This document shows positions 55,945 through 64,000 of a stretch of 64,000 bases of DNA, in pieces; position 1 is the first letter of the stretch; each line of letters opens with the position of its first letter. The notes beneath the pieces are model-generated. The model saw only the letters and a program-made list of their open reading frames with translations. It did not search any database and was not told the DNA's origin. The stretch comes from Cordylochernes scorpioides (Eukaryota; Arthropoda; Arachnida; Pseudoscorpiones; Chernetidae): the NCBI GenBank assembly GCA_030710605.1, contig CP092864.1, positions 144,885,114-144,949,113 on the forward strand. Direction: 5' to 3'. The position numbers and the translations under genes are program-made.

Positions 55945-56395
55945 ACATAGTAATAAAAGAAAATAAGACCTAATCCAAGTAATTTATTAGTGTGTGACGT
56001 TTCAGCAGCAACATTGTCACCATCATCAGACAAAAGAATAATTCAGAAAAAATATCTAAGCAAGTTCTTAAATAGTTCTGTTATCAAGTGTTTAGATAAC
56101 AGATAAGGAAAAATAGTTTTTCAAGTCAACTTGAAATATTCTTCTTAGAATTAAAAGTGGATTTAAAAAAAATATATAATTAAAGGCATATCTGTAAATA
56201 TTATTTATATTGTTTATCTTGTTTAAACACTTGCTAACAGTACTATTTAAGAACTTGCTGTGACATTTTTTTCTCAATTATTATTTTGTCTGATGATGGT
56301 AACAATGTTGTTGCCGAAATGTCACACACTATTAAATTATTTGGATTAGGTCTTCTTTTCTTGTATTATAATCTATAATCCAAATTGTGCTTTAT
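55945..56395. mobile_element. MITE family M, copy 9 (long interior)
   Basis: Same arms with an added inner palindrome carrying AAACACTTGATAACAG-type sequence (56085-56255). A related interior is at 56990-57290. Confidence 0.7.
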
Positions 56396-56399
56396 CATT

Positions 56400-56520
56400 C
56401 AAACATAGTAGTATAAGTATTGTAGAACGACATTTGAAATAATCCCGCATGTGTTTCTTTTGAATGAAAAATCGAAATTTATTTTAAGGAGAAATAACGA
56501 CCATTTCCAATTATTCCATT
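56400..56520. repeat. Foldback F arm fragment
   Basis: GTAGAACGACATTTGAAATA and AAGGAGAAATAACGACCATT match one arm of family F only. Confidence 0.5.
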
Positions 56521-56906
56521 ACCATCAGCAGGCAAAAGAATAAATGAGAAAAAAAGGAAATATCTTTATTTACGGGGCTGCTAACCAAAATAGATGATTT
56601 TTGAGTCCCAATGGCGGAATAAGCGGAATATATACTCTAATATATAATATGTATATATGGTTTTGACCAAGGACTTGGTTGTTGTTATGTGATGTAATCA
56701 ATATATAGCGTGAGATGTTTTTTGTTCTTATGATAATTCTGTAATAATAAAATATTATACAAATATATAACAGTAGCATACAATATCTTTTAAGATTATT
56801 GAATATTGGTAGAAGAATACATAACATATATAAAACCACTATGACCAGGCTGGGGAAGCTAGGCACAGGATCTCCATCAGGGAAGAGGCAGGTTAGGCCG
56901 AATAAG
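56521..56906. other. AT-rich spacer
   Basis: No gene recognised. Confidence 0.4.
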
Positions 56907-56981
56907 TTCCCAATGCGGGAATCGAACCTGGGTCATAGCGGTCGAAAACCAACGGTTTAGACCACCTTTTCACAGACCCCC
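56907..56981 (-). mobile_element. SINE A tRNA-like head only
   Basis: Only the 75-nt tRNA-related head (B box GGTTCGATTCCCGC on the minus strand) remains, without body or tail. It was either deleted or reverse-transcribed from a short RNA. Confidence 0.65.
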
Positions 56982-57346
56982 ACGATGAGAAAAATATAAT
57001 TATAATATCACGATGAGAAAAAATACCACAGCAAGTTCTTAAATAGTACTGTTATCAAGTGTGTAAACAAGATAACAGATAAGGAAAAATAGTTTTTTAA
57101 AGACAACCTAAAATATTATTCATAGAATTAAAGCAAAAAGTTTATATTAAAAAAAAAAATCCTCTTTTAATTCTAAGAATAATATTTTAGGGCGTCTTAA
57201 AAAACTATTTTTTTCTTATCTTGTTTACACACTTGATAACAGTACTATTTAAGAACATGCTGTGATATTTTTTCTCATTATTCATTTCATCATCGGTTGC
57301 CAGCTAGCTCTCTACCTGTGCACATCTCTGCTCTCTTGCTCCTGCC

Positions 57347-58555
57347 ATGACTCCCTCTAGGAAGAAAAAGAAGAACGCCCAGATGCCCCCTGTACCCCTC
57401 GTGACCCTCGCTCAACTGCAAAAGGAGGACGAGGATGCGAGGCAATACTACAGTAAAGCCGCGGCATCCCCTGTCCCTGGAACCATGATGACTCTGTACC
57501 AGAGCTCACTCAATTTCGTCAAGATGCGGTCTGATCAGATCAAGGCCCTCCTTGCTGAGGTAGAGAACCTCTCTGGCATCCTAGCATCTTTTAAGGAACT
57601 GGATGAAGATGCCAACAAGCCCCAGACTGACTGCCAAAGCACCCTAACAAGCCCTGCTCCTTCCTGCAAGGAAACCAGTTCCCAAACTGACCCCACCGAG
57701 CCCGCCACTCCAGCTCCTGCCAAAAGGAAGCAGCCTGATGCTCCAAACCCGCCCGCAAAAAGATCTAACCTAAAAGGTCACACAAACCCTGCGCCTTCCC
57801 GCGTCCCCAAGCCTGCGGCCGCCCAAGTGGTCCTCCATGGGGAAAAATCGGCGGCCCACACAGTGGTCGTCTCTGATGACCCACAGGCTGACCCAAGGGA
57901 TATTTACAAGGCTGTCCGCGCTGCCCACACTCTACCCCAAGGTGTTTGGGCCTCTCTACGCACCAAGGGGAAGCTGGTCCTCCACTCCAGCAATCCCGAC
58001 ATCATCCCTGAGGTAACAACCTCCCTGGCCAGCAAGCTAACGGGAATGAAGGTCCGCCAGCAGAAGAAGATCCTGCCTAGAATCTGCCTCTTCAGAGTGG
58101 ATGAGGAGACCTCCAATTCCACTATTGAGGAGACCTTCCTGGCAACCGCTGCAGTCAGCAAACTCCCTGGAGAAAAAGTGGTGCGCGTGGCGCACCGTTC
58201 TGCGCCTAGAAACGGGACCTGCACCGCCTTCATCGAGGTGGACCTCAAGACCTTTGGAGCCCTGGGCGTTCGCGGAAGAATCGTGGTTGATGGTGTTATC
58301 CTCAACTTCGAGGAGTCCATCCGCGCCCGCGTCTGCTTCCGCTGTTGTGGCTTCGGCCACAACTCTGCCCAATGCACCAGAGCTCCTAGGTGCTTCCACT
58401 GCGGTGAAGACGGCCATGAAGGCCGCGAATGCCCAACCATTGCTGACCAGCGCACCCTCAAATGTACCAACTGCTGCTCAAAGGGCCTCCTAGCCAAGCA
58501 CGAGGCGAGATCCTCGAACTGCCCAATCCTGAATTCTAAGGCCCTCACGTATTAG
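57347..58555 (+). CDS. LINE ORF1 (Gag-like, three zinc knuckles), intact
   Basis: Uninterrupted 402-codon ORF. The N-terminal part is basic and Pro-rich (RKKKKNAQMPP start, PAKRKQPDAPNPPAKRS around 125-140). A globular middle of about 200-320 follows. Near the C-terminus are CCHC knuckles at residues 330-343 (CFRCCGFGHNSAQC) and 349-362 (CFHCGEDGHEGREC), and a third Cys/His cluster at 373-392 (CxxC, H, C). This order is that of R1/Jockey/I-type LINE ORF1 proteins, which bind element RNA. Codons are GC-rich against an AT-rich background, and the ORF is open despite its length, so insertion is recent. No ORF2 (endonuclease or reverse transcriptase) follows. Confidence 0.85.
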   Translation: MTPSRKKKKNAQMPPVPLVTLAQLQKEDEDARQYYSKAAASPVPGTMMTLYQSSLNFVKMRSDQIKALLAEVENLSGILASFKELDEDANKPQTDCQSTLTSPAPSCKETSSQTDPTEPATPAPAKRKQPDAPNPPAKRSNLKGHTNPAPSRVPKPAAAQVVLHGEKSAAHTVVVSDDPQADPRDIYKAVRAAHTLPQGVWASLRTKGKLVLHSSNPDIIPEVTTSLASKLTGMKVRQQKKILPRICLFRVDEETSNSTIEETFLATAAVSKLPGEKVVRVAHRSAPRNGTCTAFIEVDLKTFGALGVRGRIVVDGVILNFEESIRARVCFRCCGFGHNSAQCTRAPRCFHCGEDGHEGRECPTIADQRTLKCTNCCSKGLLAKHEARSSNCPILNSKALTY

Positions 58556-58860
58556 ACTTCAAGAACCTTCTGCCCACAACTCCACCTGCCATCTTCTACA
58601 GTATTCTGGCCTATGCTAGACTCCTGCCTCACTGCTCCCTGGCGCTGCTTCCCTCCTTTCCCAACGACTCCACCATCCCTGCGAGACACCTCCTGCCGCC
58701 AGATCCAAGGATCCCTTGCCACCTGACATCGCGTCTGCAGCCATGATGAGAAGGGCTAGAAGTCCATCCCATTTGGACAATTAGCCGTAACCCAACACCA
58801 CCATTTTTTCTCAATATTTGGGGCTAGAAGACCTTATCATAAAGACCAATTAGCCCGGAA
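58556..58860 (+). mobile_element. LINE sequence after ORF1, ORF2 missing
   Basis: About 300 bp that stays GC-rich to about 58750, then AT-rich and repetitive (GACAATTAGCCGTAACCC; GACCAATTAGCCCGG). No endonuclease or RT motif. Either an internally deleted LINE or a non-autonomous ORF1-only derivative. Confidence 0.5.
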
Positions 58861-58974
58861 TTCAAGAATTCAATTTTTTCTCTTTTATTCTTTTGTCTGA
58901 TGATGGTAATAATGCTATTACTGAAACGTCACACACTATTAAATTATTTGGATTAGGTCTTATTTTCTTCTACA

Positions 58975-59425
58975 CTTAAAAGATTTTGATTGTTGGAAGT
59001 AAAAAAAAAAAGAAAACTTCTATTGTGGCTGATAAACAAAGGATCCTTCTATTGTTGCCTATAAACAATGAATACTCTCATTGCTGCCCATAATAAAAGA
59101 TTTTGATTGTTGGAAGTAAAAAAAGAAAACTTGTATTGTGGCTGATAAACAAAGGGTCCTTCTATTGTTGTCCATAAACAATGAATACTCTCATTGCTGC
59201 CCATAATAAAAGATTTTGATTGTTGGAAGTAAAAAAAGAAAACTTGTATTGTGGCTGATAAACAAAGGGTCCTTCTATTGTTGTCCATAAACAATGAATA
59301 CTCTCATTGCTGCCCATAATAAAATATTTCGACTGTTGGAAGTAAAAAAATGACATACTTCTATTGTGGCTGATAAACAAAGGGTCCTTCTATTGTTGCC
59401 TATAAACAACGAATTTATTTTTATT
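58975..59425. repeat. Tandem repeat, about 115-bp units, four copies
   Basis: Units share GATTTTGATTGTTGGAAGT, TGTGGCTGATAAACAAAGG and CATTGCTGCCCATAATAAA. The second and third are almost identical. Confidence 0.85.
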
Positions 59426-60000
59426 TTATTATTACAGAAGCACGAAATCTATCAGACTATTGTGCTATATTAGAATTATTTACATATATATCTTTAATTA
59501 TTTACACGATGAATTAGTAGTGATTTATAAATCTGTGTACAAATAGCTCTAAACTTGCCAAAGTTTTCATAAGATTGAGTATATACAAAAAGATAATTTG
59601 GCATTATGTCAAAGTAAGCAAGTACAATTTGGTTAGTCAGAGGGCAAGCCAACAAAAGATGCTCTGGTGTTTAGCAGCATAGCAAATCCCTAAGATGATT
59701 AATATGGCCATTTATAAACAATGGTATAATCATGATAATTCTTACAATGGTATAAAACTATATAACAAATACTACTTGAAAAGACTAGAGAATATAATCA
59801 GGTTCAGTTTTGAACATAAGATTGATTTGTATTTTGATTCTTGCGATTTCATGCAAATATTTCTACAAATGGGAGCATACTATTGAGATTTGGTAAGTTA
59901 GAATTCTCTACTGATCTTATGACACAGGTATTTATTTATTGACTGAAAACAATGAATACTCTCACTGGAAAACTTCACCAAGGCTTCATGAACTACTCAC
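59426..60000. repeat. Direct-repeat segment (partner at 60745-61350)
   Basis: 59695-59935 matches 60748-60783 plus 61130-61350 (GATTAATATGGCCATTTATAAA, GGTATAATCATGATAATTCT, TTCTCTACTGATCTTATGAC). The second copy is split by a palindromic insert at 60785-61135. No gene. Confidence 0.65.
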
Positions 60001-60284
60001 CATAGGCGTGTCCTCTCCACCCACCACCTTCATGCCTAGGGGTCGGCCCGAGCTACGGTCCACGGTCAAAGTGACCTCCCGGCCTGGGATGACAGGACAC
60101 ACCTTCGGATCTGTCAGAGGCTTGGGGGCCTCCACTTTAGGGGGAGGCAACGGTGAGGGTGTCCGTGGAGGGGAAGAACGCGAAGCAAGGGATGCGGATT
60201 TCAGTCCAGGCATCCGCGCAGGACGGCGGCAGTTGAGTTTCCCAGAGAGATGGCCAGGTTTGAAGAAGGGCAGTTGTGGACAGC
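60001..60284 (-). CDS. PDZ-domain exon A of multi-PDZ scaffold gene
   Basis: The 3' end is firm: donor GTGAGT directly after ...GGEDTPM, phase 0. The frame is open upstream to a probable acceptor GCGACAG at about 60285 (an in-frame TGA lies beyond it), so the exon start is provisional. The exon encodes a Pro/Ser-rich linker (SSPPRTPSPLPPPKVEAPKP), then the first strands of a PDZ domain, REVTLTVDRSSGRPLGMKVV, with carboxylate-binding loop RPLGM. It splices to exon B, 5.3 kb away. No further upstream exon is seen before the window end. Confidence 0.85.
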
Positions 60285-60469
60285 CTGTCGCATGTTTGTT
60301 AGGACTGTCACTTCAACCTGGCGTAGGTACCAAAGAATAATTCTTTCCCATTCTTTTAATGATCAATCCTGAAGATAGAGGTGATCACAAAGCATTCATA
60401 GAATTATGAGACAATGGCCAAAGTGTCTTAAATCTTTTAATGGTGTACACATTCCTATTGACAAATACA

Positions 60470-60595
60470 TTTCAATTCTATAAAACAATTTCTTGTATCA
60501 ATATTGAGTAAAATTAATAATTCCTCCAGAGAAAAGTGTCTTCTCAAAAAGACACTTTTACCTGGAGAAATGATTAATTTTACTCAAATACATAT
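60470..60595. repeat. Short hairpin element
   Basis: TTGAGTAAAATTAATAATTC and GATTAATTTTACTCAA pair around AAAAGTGTCTTCTCAAAAAGACACTTTT. Confidence 0.55.
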
Positions 60596-60784
60596 CAGGA
60601 AAGCATCTTCAGACAAAAGTACTGAAGTACTTGAGGAAAGCAAATAAGATCACCACATCAATACATATTTTCAAAGATGACATTCCAACCTTCCTCATGT
60701 CCAATATGAATCACTTCATCATGAACAAGCAACATAGAAAATCCCTTAAGATGATTAATATCACCATTAATAAACAATGGTATA

Positions 60785-61135
60785 ATTATTTTGGCTGAAA
60801 TGGTGCTGTGAGCTATAGTTCCAATAAGTTCCTGTATGTGTTGGGTTTTTGTATATAGAGGTTGTAAAATTGTTATTATTGTATGATAAGTTCATGAAAA
60901 GGAAATTTATTGATTTGTTGTTATCTACTTCCATAGATAAATTTCCAAAATAAATTTCCTGGACATGAACTTATCATACAATAATAACAATATTACAACC
61001 TCTATATACAAAAAACCAACACATACAGGAACTTATTGGAACTATAGCTCACAGCACCATTTAAGCCAAAAAGTAGGATTAGTAAAAGCTCTTATATATA
61101 GAACTTTTACGCTCATCAATGATACAACTAAAATG
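60785..61135. mobile_element. Palindromic MITE splitting a duplicated segment
   Basis: Arms of about 140 bp: TGTGAGCTATAGTTCCAATA and TATTGGAACTATAGCTCACA, TCATACAATAATAACAAT and complement. Unique in the window. Confidence 0.75.
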
Positions 61136-61350
61136 GTATAATCATGATAATTCTTCCAATAGTGTATAAAACTATATAATAAATACTACTTAAAAAGACT
61201 AGAGCATATGATCAGATTCAGTTTTGAACATAATAAGATTGATTTGTATCTTGATTCATGCGGTTTCATGCTAATATTTCTACAAATGAGGGGCATACTA
61301 TTGAGATTTTGTAAGTTAGAATTCTCTACTGATCTTATGACACAGGCATT

Positions 61351-61606
61351 AATGATCCACGTCATACCTCAGGCTGGAACATGGCATGGCACAACAGATG
61401 ATCCATAAGAGATTAAGGCATAGCAAAACCATAATATGCAAATATAGATTATAAATGTCATAGATATAGAAGGTAATGGGTTTATCCAACATGACAGCAT
61501 CCAAGATAGTCATCGGAAAAATTTGTGTCGAAGTGTGGATAGAACTCTTCAGTTATGGACTAGGTCAATGGGGAGAGAGGGAAGTAGGGATCAACAACAC
61601 ACTTGT
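61351..61606. other. Spacer
   Basis: No feature recognised. Confidence 0.4.
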
Positions 61607-61620
61607 ACTAAGAAACACAA

Positions 61621-61970
61621 CTCTGCCTTTGCCGGTCCCAAGTCCCGATGAAAAAGGAGGAGGGGGAGCAGTAACAAGCTCACTAAAAAACCTGGGCTTA
61701 GCTGGCCCGGCTGATAGTACCCTGTAAGGGCTCCTAATCCAGGGATACAGGACGAGTTTGTATTCCATGTTAGGAGCGGCTGCACATGGCGTCTGTTCCT
61801 CATGTCAGAGGCGGCCATTTCTTTTGGAGCTAAGTCGACCTGCCACTGAGTAGTGTTCCCAGTCTTAATGACAAAGGCAGACGCATTCTACTTCACCCAA
61901 TCATGATGGTTGTCAACTTTACAAGCTTGATACCGTAATATGATTGAGTGGAGATAAGAAAGAAAGTGCG
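61621..61970 (+). mobile_element. SINE-like retroposon, family B, with target duplication
   Basis: The clearest copy: ACTAAGAAACACAA at 61607-61620 and again at 61971-61984. It starts CTCTGCCTTTGCCGG and ends GAGATAAGAAAGAAAG. The target was the left end of MITE M copy 11. Confidence 0.88.
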
Positions 61971-61984
61971 ACTAAGAAACACAA

Positions 61985-62203
61985 GGTAATAAGACCAATT
62001 CCAAATTTAAAAAAAAAAATAGTGTCTGACGTTTCTGTATGAGCGTTGTTACCATCATCAGACAAAAGTGCTGAATAATGTATAGATTCAGTACTTTTGC
62101 CTGAAGATGGTAACAACGCTGTTACTGGAATGTGACACACTATTTATTTGGATTTGATCTTTTTACCTTGTGTTTATAATCTATAACCCAAATTGTGCCT
62201 ATC
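61985..62203. mobile_element. MITE family M, copy 11
   Basis: Arms AATAAGACCAATTCCAAAT and ATTTGGATTTGATCTTTTTA, with degraded hammerhead-like hairpins. Confidence 0.65.
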
Positions 62204-62333
62204 ATATACTGGCTTGTAATGAGTATCCACTCTATATAGAGTGGAATATCTTTATACCAGCAACATGGTTATATCAACCTAATTATAAAGCCCTAAGTAT
62301 TTTAATATGGTTATAACAACCTACTTTGTAGTA

Positions 62334-62496
62334 CAGTAGAACCTCCCTGTAAAGGACAACACCTAAATGCAGAGCCAAACTGTCCTTTAGGTAGAGGTGT
62401 CCTCTTACCGGAGAGTTGCTAAATTGTAAAAATTGTAATTTTGCAAATGAAAACTGTCCTTTATAGAGAAGTGTCTGCTAAAGAGAGGTTCTACTG
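62334..62496. mobile_element. Pogo-type MITE P, copy 6
   Basis: Complete: CAGTAGAACCTCCCTGTAAA to GAGAGGTTCTACTG, flanked by TA. A half copy lies at 62951-63027. Confidence 0.75.
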
Positions 62497-62499
62497 TAT

Positions 62500-62640
62500 G
62501 ACCAAATGCAAATAAATACATATTGTGTCACGTTTGGGTAACAAAACACTGTTACCCAAAGGTCACACACTATTTATTTATTTGCATTTGGTCTTATTAT
62601 CTTGTGTTTCTAATCTATAATCCATATTGTGCCTTAACAA
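62500..62640. mobile_element. MITE family M, minimal copy
   Basis: A 140-bp version in which the two arms meet at GGGTAACAAAACACTGTTACCC. No hammerhead-like core. Confidence 0.65.
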
Positions 62641-62945
62641 CCTAATTCTGAAGTTCCAAAGTTTGAGTCCCAATTATTTTAACCGTTATTATAACAACAA
62701 CATGGGTAAAACAACCTAATTCTAAAGTTCCAAGTATTTTAACCATGGCCATAATAGAAACATGGGTATAAAAACCTAATTCTAAAGTCCCAAGTATTGA
62801 CTTCTAATTATTTTAACTTGGTTATAACAACAACATGGTGAGGGTAAAAAAATCTGAAAAACTTGGTCCCAAATGATGTTGTTTTTGTTAATTAAACTAC
62901 AATTTAGTAAGATAAATACAAAGTATGGTAAACACTGTGTTGTAC
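62641..62945. repeat. Degenerate tandem repeat, about 60-bp units
   Basis: Repeats of ACCTAATTCTAAAGTTCCAA, TATTTTAACCATGG and ATAACAACAACATGGGTA, also seen at about 62240-62330. Three to four diverged units. Confidence 0.6.
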
Positions 62946-63149
62946 TCTAGAACCTCCCTGTAAAGGACACTTAATTGCAGAGCCAAAATGTCCTTTAGGT
63001 AGAGGTGTCCTCTTACCGGAGAGTTCCTTGTAATATATAATATGTATATATGATAATTTAAACCAATAACCCTATATTATGTAATACATATAACAAGCTT
63101 GTCATGTTGTATATAGAACTAATTATAAACTACAACTAATTATACGCAT

Positions 63150-63740
63150 AATTGACGTGTGTCCTTGTATCTCCAGATGTAATGTACTGAGGATGAATAA
63201 ATAAAATATAATAGATTAAAAGCTAAGTTAAGAGCCAAAGAGAGAATCACAAGTGACTTCTAAAGATAGATTGGACCCCGACAGTCTGTCGCCAGTGTCC
63301 GGTGTCCATCGACACGTGCATGACCCAATTCTCTTAGTCAGGGCGGTCGTATAAAAAGGCCGCGTAGCAACAGCCAGTTCTAGTTCAGTTCCCCATCAGC
63401 GTCACCCCTTGCCGGTTGTCTCCAGGGACCAACTCATCGACCATGTAAAACAGTAAGAAACCTTCTCGATCTCCATCTTAGCTTTTGGCTCGCTTTTTAT
63501 CTATTCAAGGAACTTTCTTTCAACTGTGTCACTTCGTTTTTTGTGTGTGGACATTCCCCAGTTTTCCACTCTGCCTCGACCACGACTGTCTGTACCCTGT
63601 GAGAACTGTTAAAGATCCTACAAGGTGCAGAGAGGTACGGGAAAACTCTCCACCCCTGACTGTCCCTCGCGGTTACTACAGGTTTGACCCTCGGTTGCCA
63701 CAACTTATAGCGAGAGTCGACGAGGTTCTACAACAGGCTT
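63150..63740 (+). promoter_or_regulatory. TATA-containing promoter- or LTR-like region
   Basis: GTATAAAAAGGCCGCG at about 63349-63364 is a strong TATA box, followed about 28 bp later by CAGTTCTAGTTCAGTTCC, an initiator-like stretch. GC content rises across 63270-63740. An open frame (63485-63769) has no recognisable domain. It may be the 5' end of a gene or the LTR and leader of a retrotransposon extending beyond the window. Confidence 0.45.
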
Positions 63741-63747
63741 ACCAAAC

Positions 63748-63925
63748 ACCAACACAATATTACAGCTAGTCGACAGGCTCTCAACACATTATTACAGCTA
63801 GTCGACAGGATCCCTAATCACAGATAAGTCGACTCAACACAATATTACAGCTAGTCGACAGGATCCCTAATCACAGATAAGTCGACTCAACACATTACTA
63901 CAGATAGTCGACAGGATTACCACAA
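63748..63925. repeat. 53-bp tandem repeat in leader region
   Basis: Units CTCAACACATTATTACAGCT, AGTCGACAGGATCCCTAATC, ACAGATAAGTCGA, with variations, three to four times downstream of the TATA box. Confidence 0.75.
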
Positions 63926-64000
63926 CGAAGGAGACCACAACGAAGAAGGTAAAGACTGTCCAGATAAAAAAGAGCCAAGAAGCAAGATGGAGGAGCAAAC

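Larger units (their letters stand above)
56990..58980. mobile_element. MITE family M, copy 10, carrying a LINE insertion
   Basis: The left part 56990-57290 and right part 58860-58980 are M sequences (inner palindrome AAGTTCTTAAATAGTACTG at the left; CTGATGATGGTAATAATGCT at the right). The intervening 1.57 kb is the LINE ORF1 insertion. TTTTTTCTC-TTATTC-like sequence occurs on both sides, possibly the target duplication. Confidence 0.65.

Noticed and set aside
57904-58548. 214-codon minus-strand ORF
   Set aside because: Mirror of the GC-rich LINE ORF1 on the plus strand, which has zinc knuckles; the reverse frame has no domain.
63269-63290. Retroviral-type primer binding site at TTGGACCCCGACAGTC
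   Set aside because: Similarity to known primer sites is short, and no flanking LTR boundary could be found within the window.

Overview
The window looks like intergenic and intronic DNA from an arthropod nuclear genome. The evidence is a degenerate (CCTAA)n/(TTAGG)n tract, the arthropod-type telomere motif, at about 49.9-50.3 kb, short GT-AG introns, exons of a metazoan multi-PDZ scaffold gene, and a dense load of animal-type transposons (mariner, Tc1, pogo-type and hAT relatives, LINEs, tRNA-derived SINEs). I cannot name the species. Base composition is AT-rich, and a 100-N assembly gap lies at 28052-28151.

Host coding sequence I can support is limited to four phase-0 exons on the minus strand (60284-60001, 54745-54662, 52456-52232, 49633-49517). 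Together they encode one nearly complete PDZ domain and most of a second, in a gene resembling MPDZ/INADL/PATJ. Almost everything else is repetitive.

Layout. 0-9 kb: foldback elements, one capped by a tRNA-like cloverleaf, a LINE 3' fragment, a decayed Tc1/mariner-like transposase, a 76-bp satellite and a full-length but broken mariner. 9.2-11.8 kb: tRNA-SINE copies and two copies of a promoter-like unit with heat-shock elements, CCAAT, TATA, a short intron and AATAAA. 12.5-18.5 kb: nested MITE/SINE structures and composite tandem repeats. 18.6-20.8 kb: a large 76-bp satellite. 21.5-26.5 kb: palindromic elements and two elements carrying hammerhead ribozymes. 26.6-34.8 kb: minisatellites, a Tc1 fragment at the gap, a hAT element with 8-bp target duplication, and MITEs. 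34.85-43.59 kb: about 67 copies of a 131-bp satellite. 45.5-48 kb: 27-bp and 30-bp minisatellites. 49.5-60.3 kb: the PDZ exons, with introns packed with MITEs, SINEs, the telomere-like tract and a LINE insertion with an intact 402-aa ORF1. 61-64 kb: more retroposons and MITEs, then a TATA-containing promoter- or LTR-like region running off the window.

The most interesting signal is a recurring hammerhead-ribozyme theme. Three type I hammerheads have intact cores (1622-1663 minus, 23138-23181 plus, 26331-26367 plus), all with the CUGACGA variant core. They lie in retroposon-like elements, one being a 320-bp-unit partial dimer with an 11-bp target duplication and an inverted 5' piece. Several other element families carry hammerhead-like hairpins near the ends of large palindromes. 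This fits self-cleaving, possibly circular-RNA-forming retroelements (retrozyme or Penelope-like), but nothing here proves activity.
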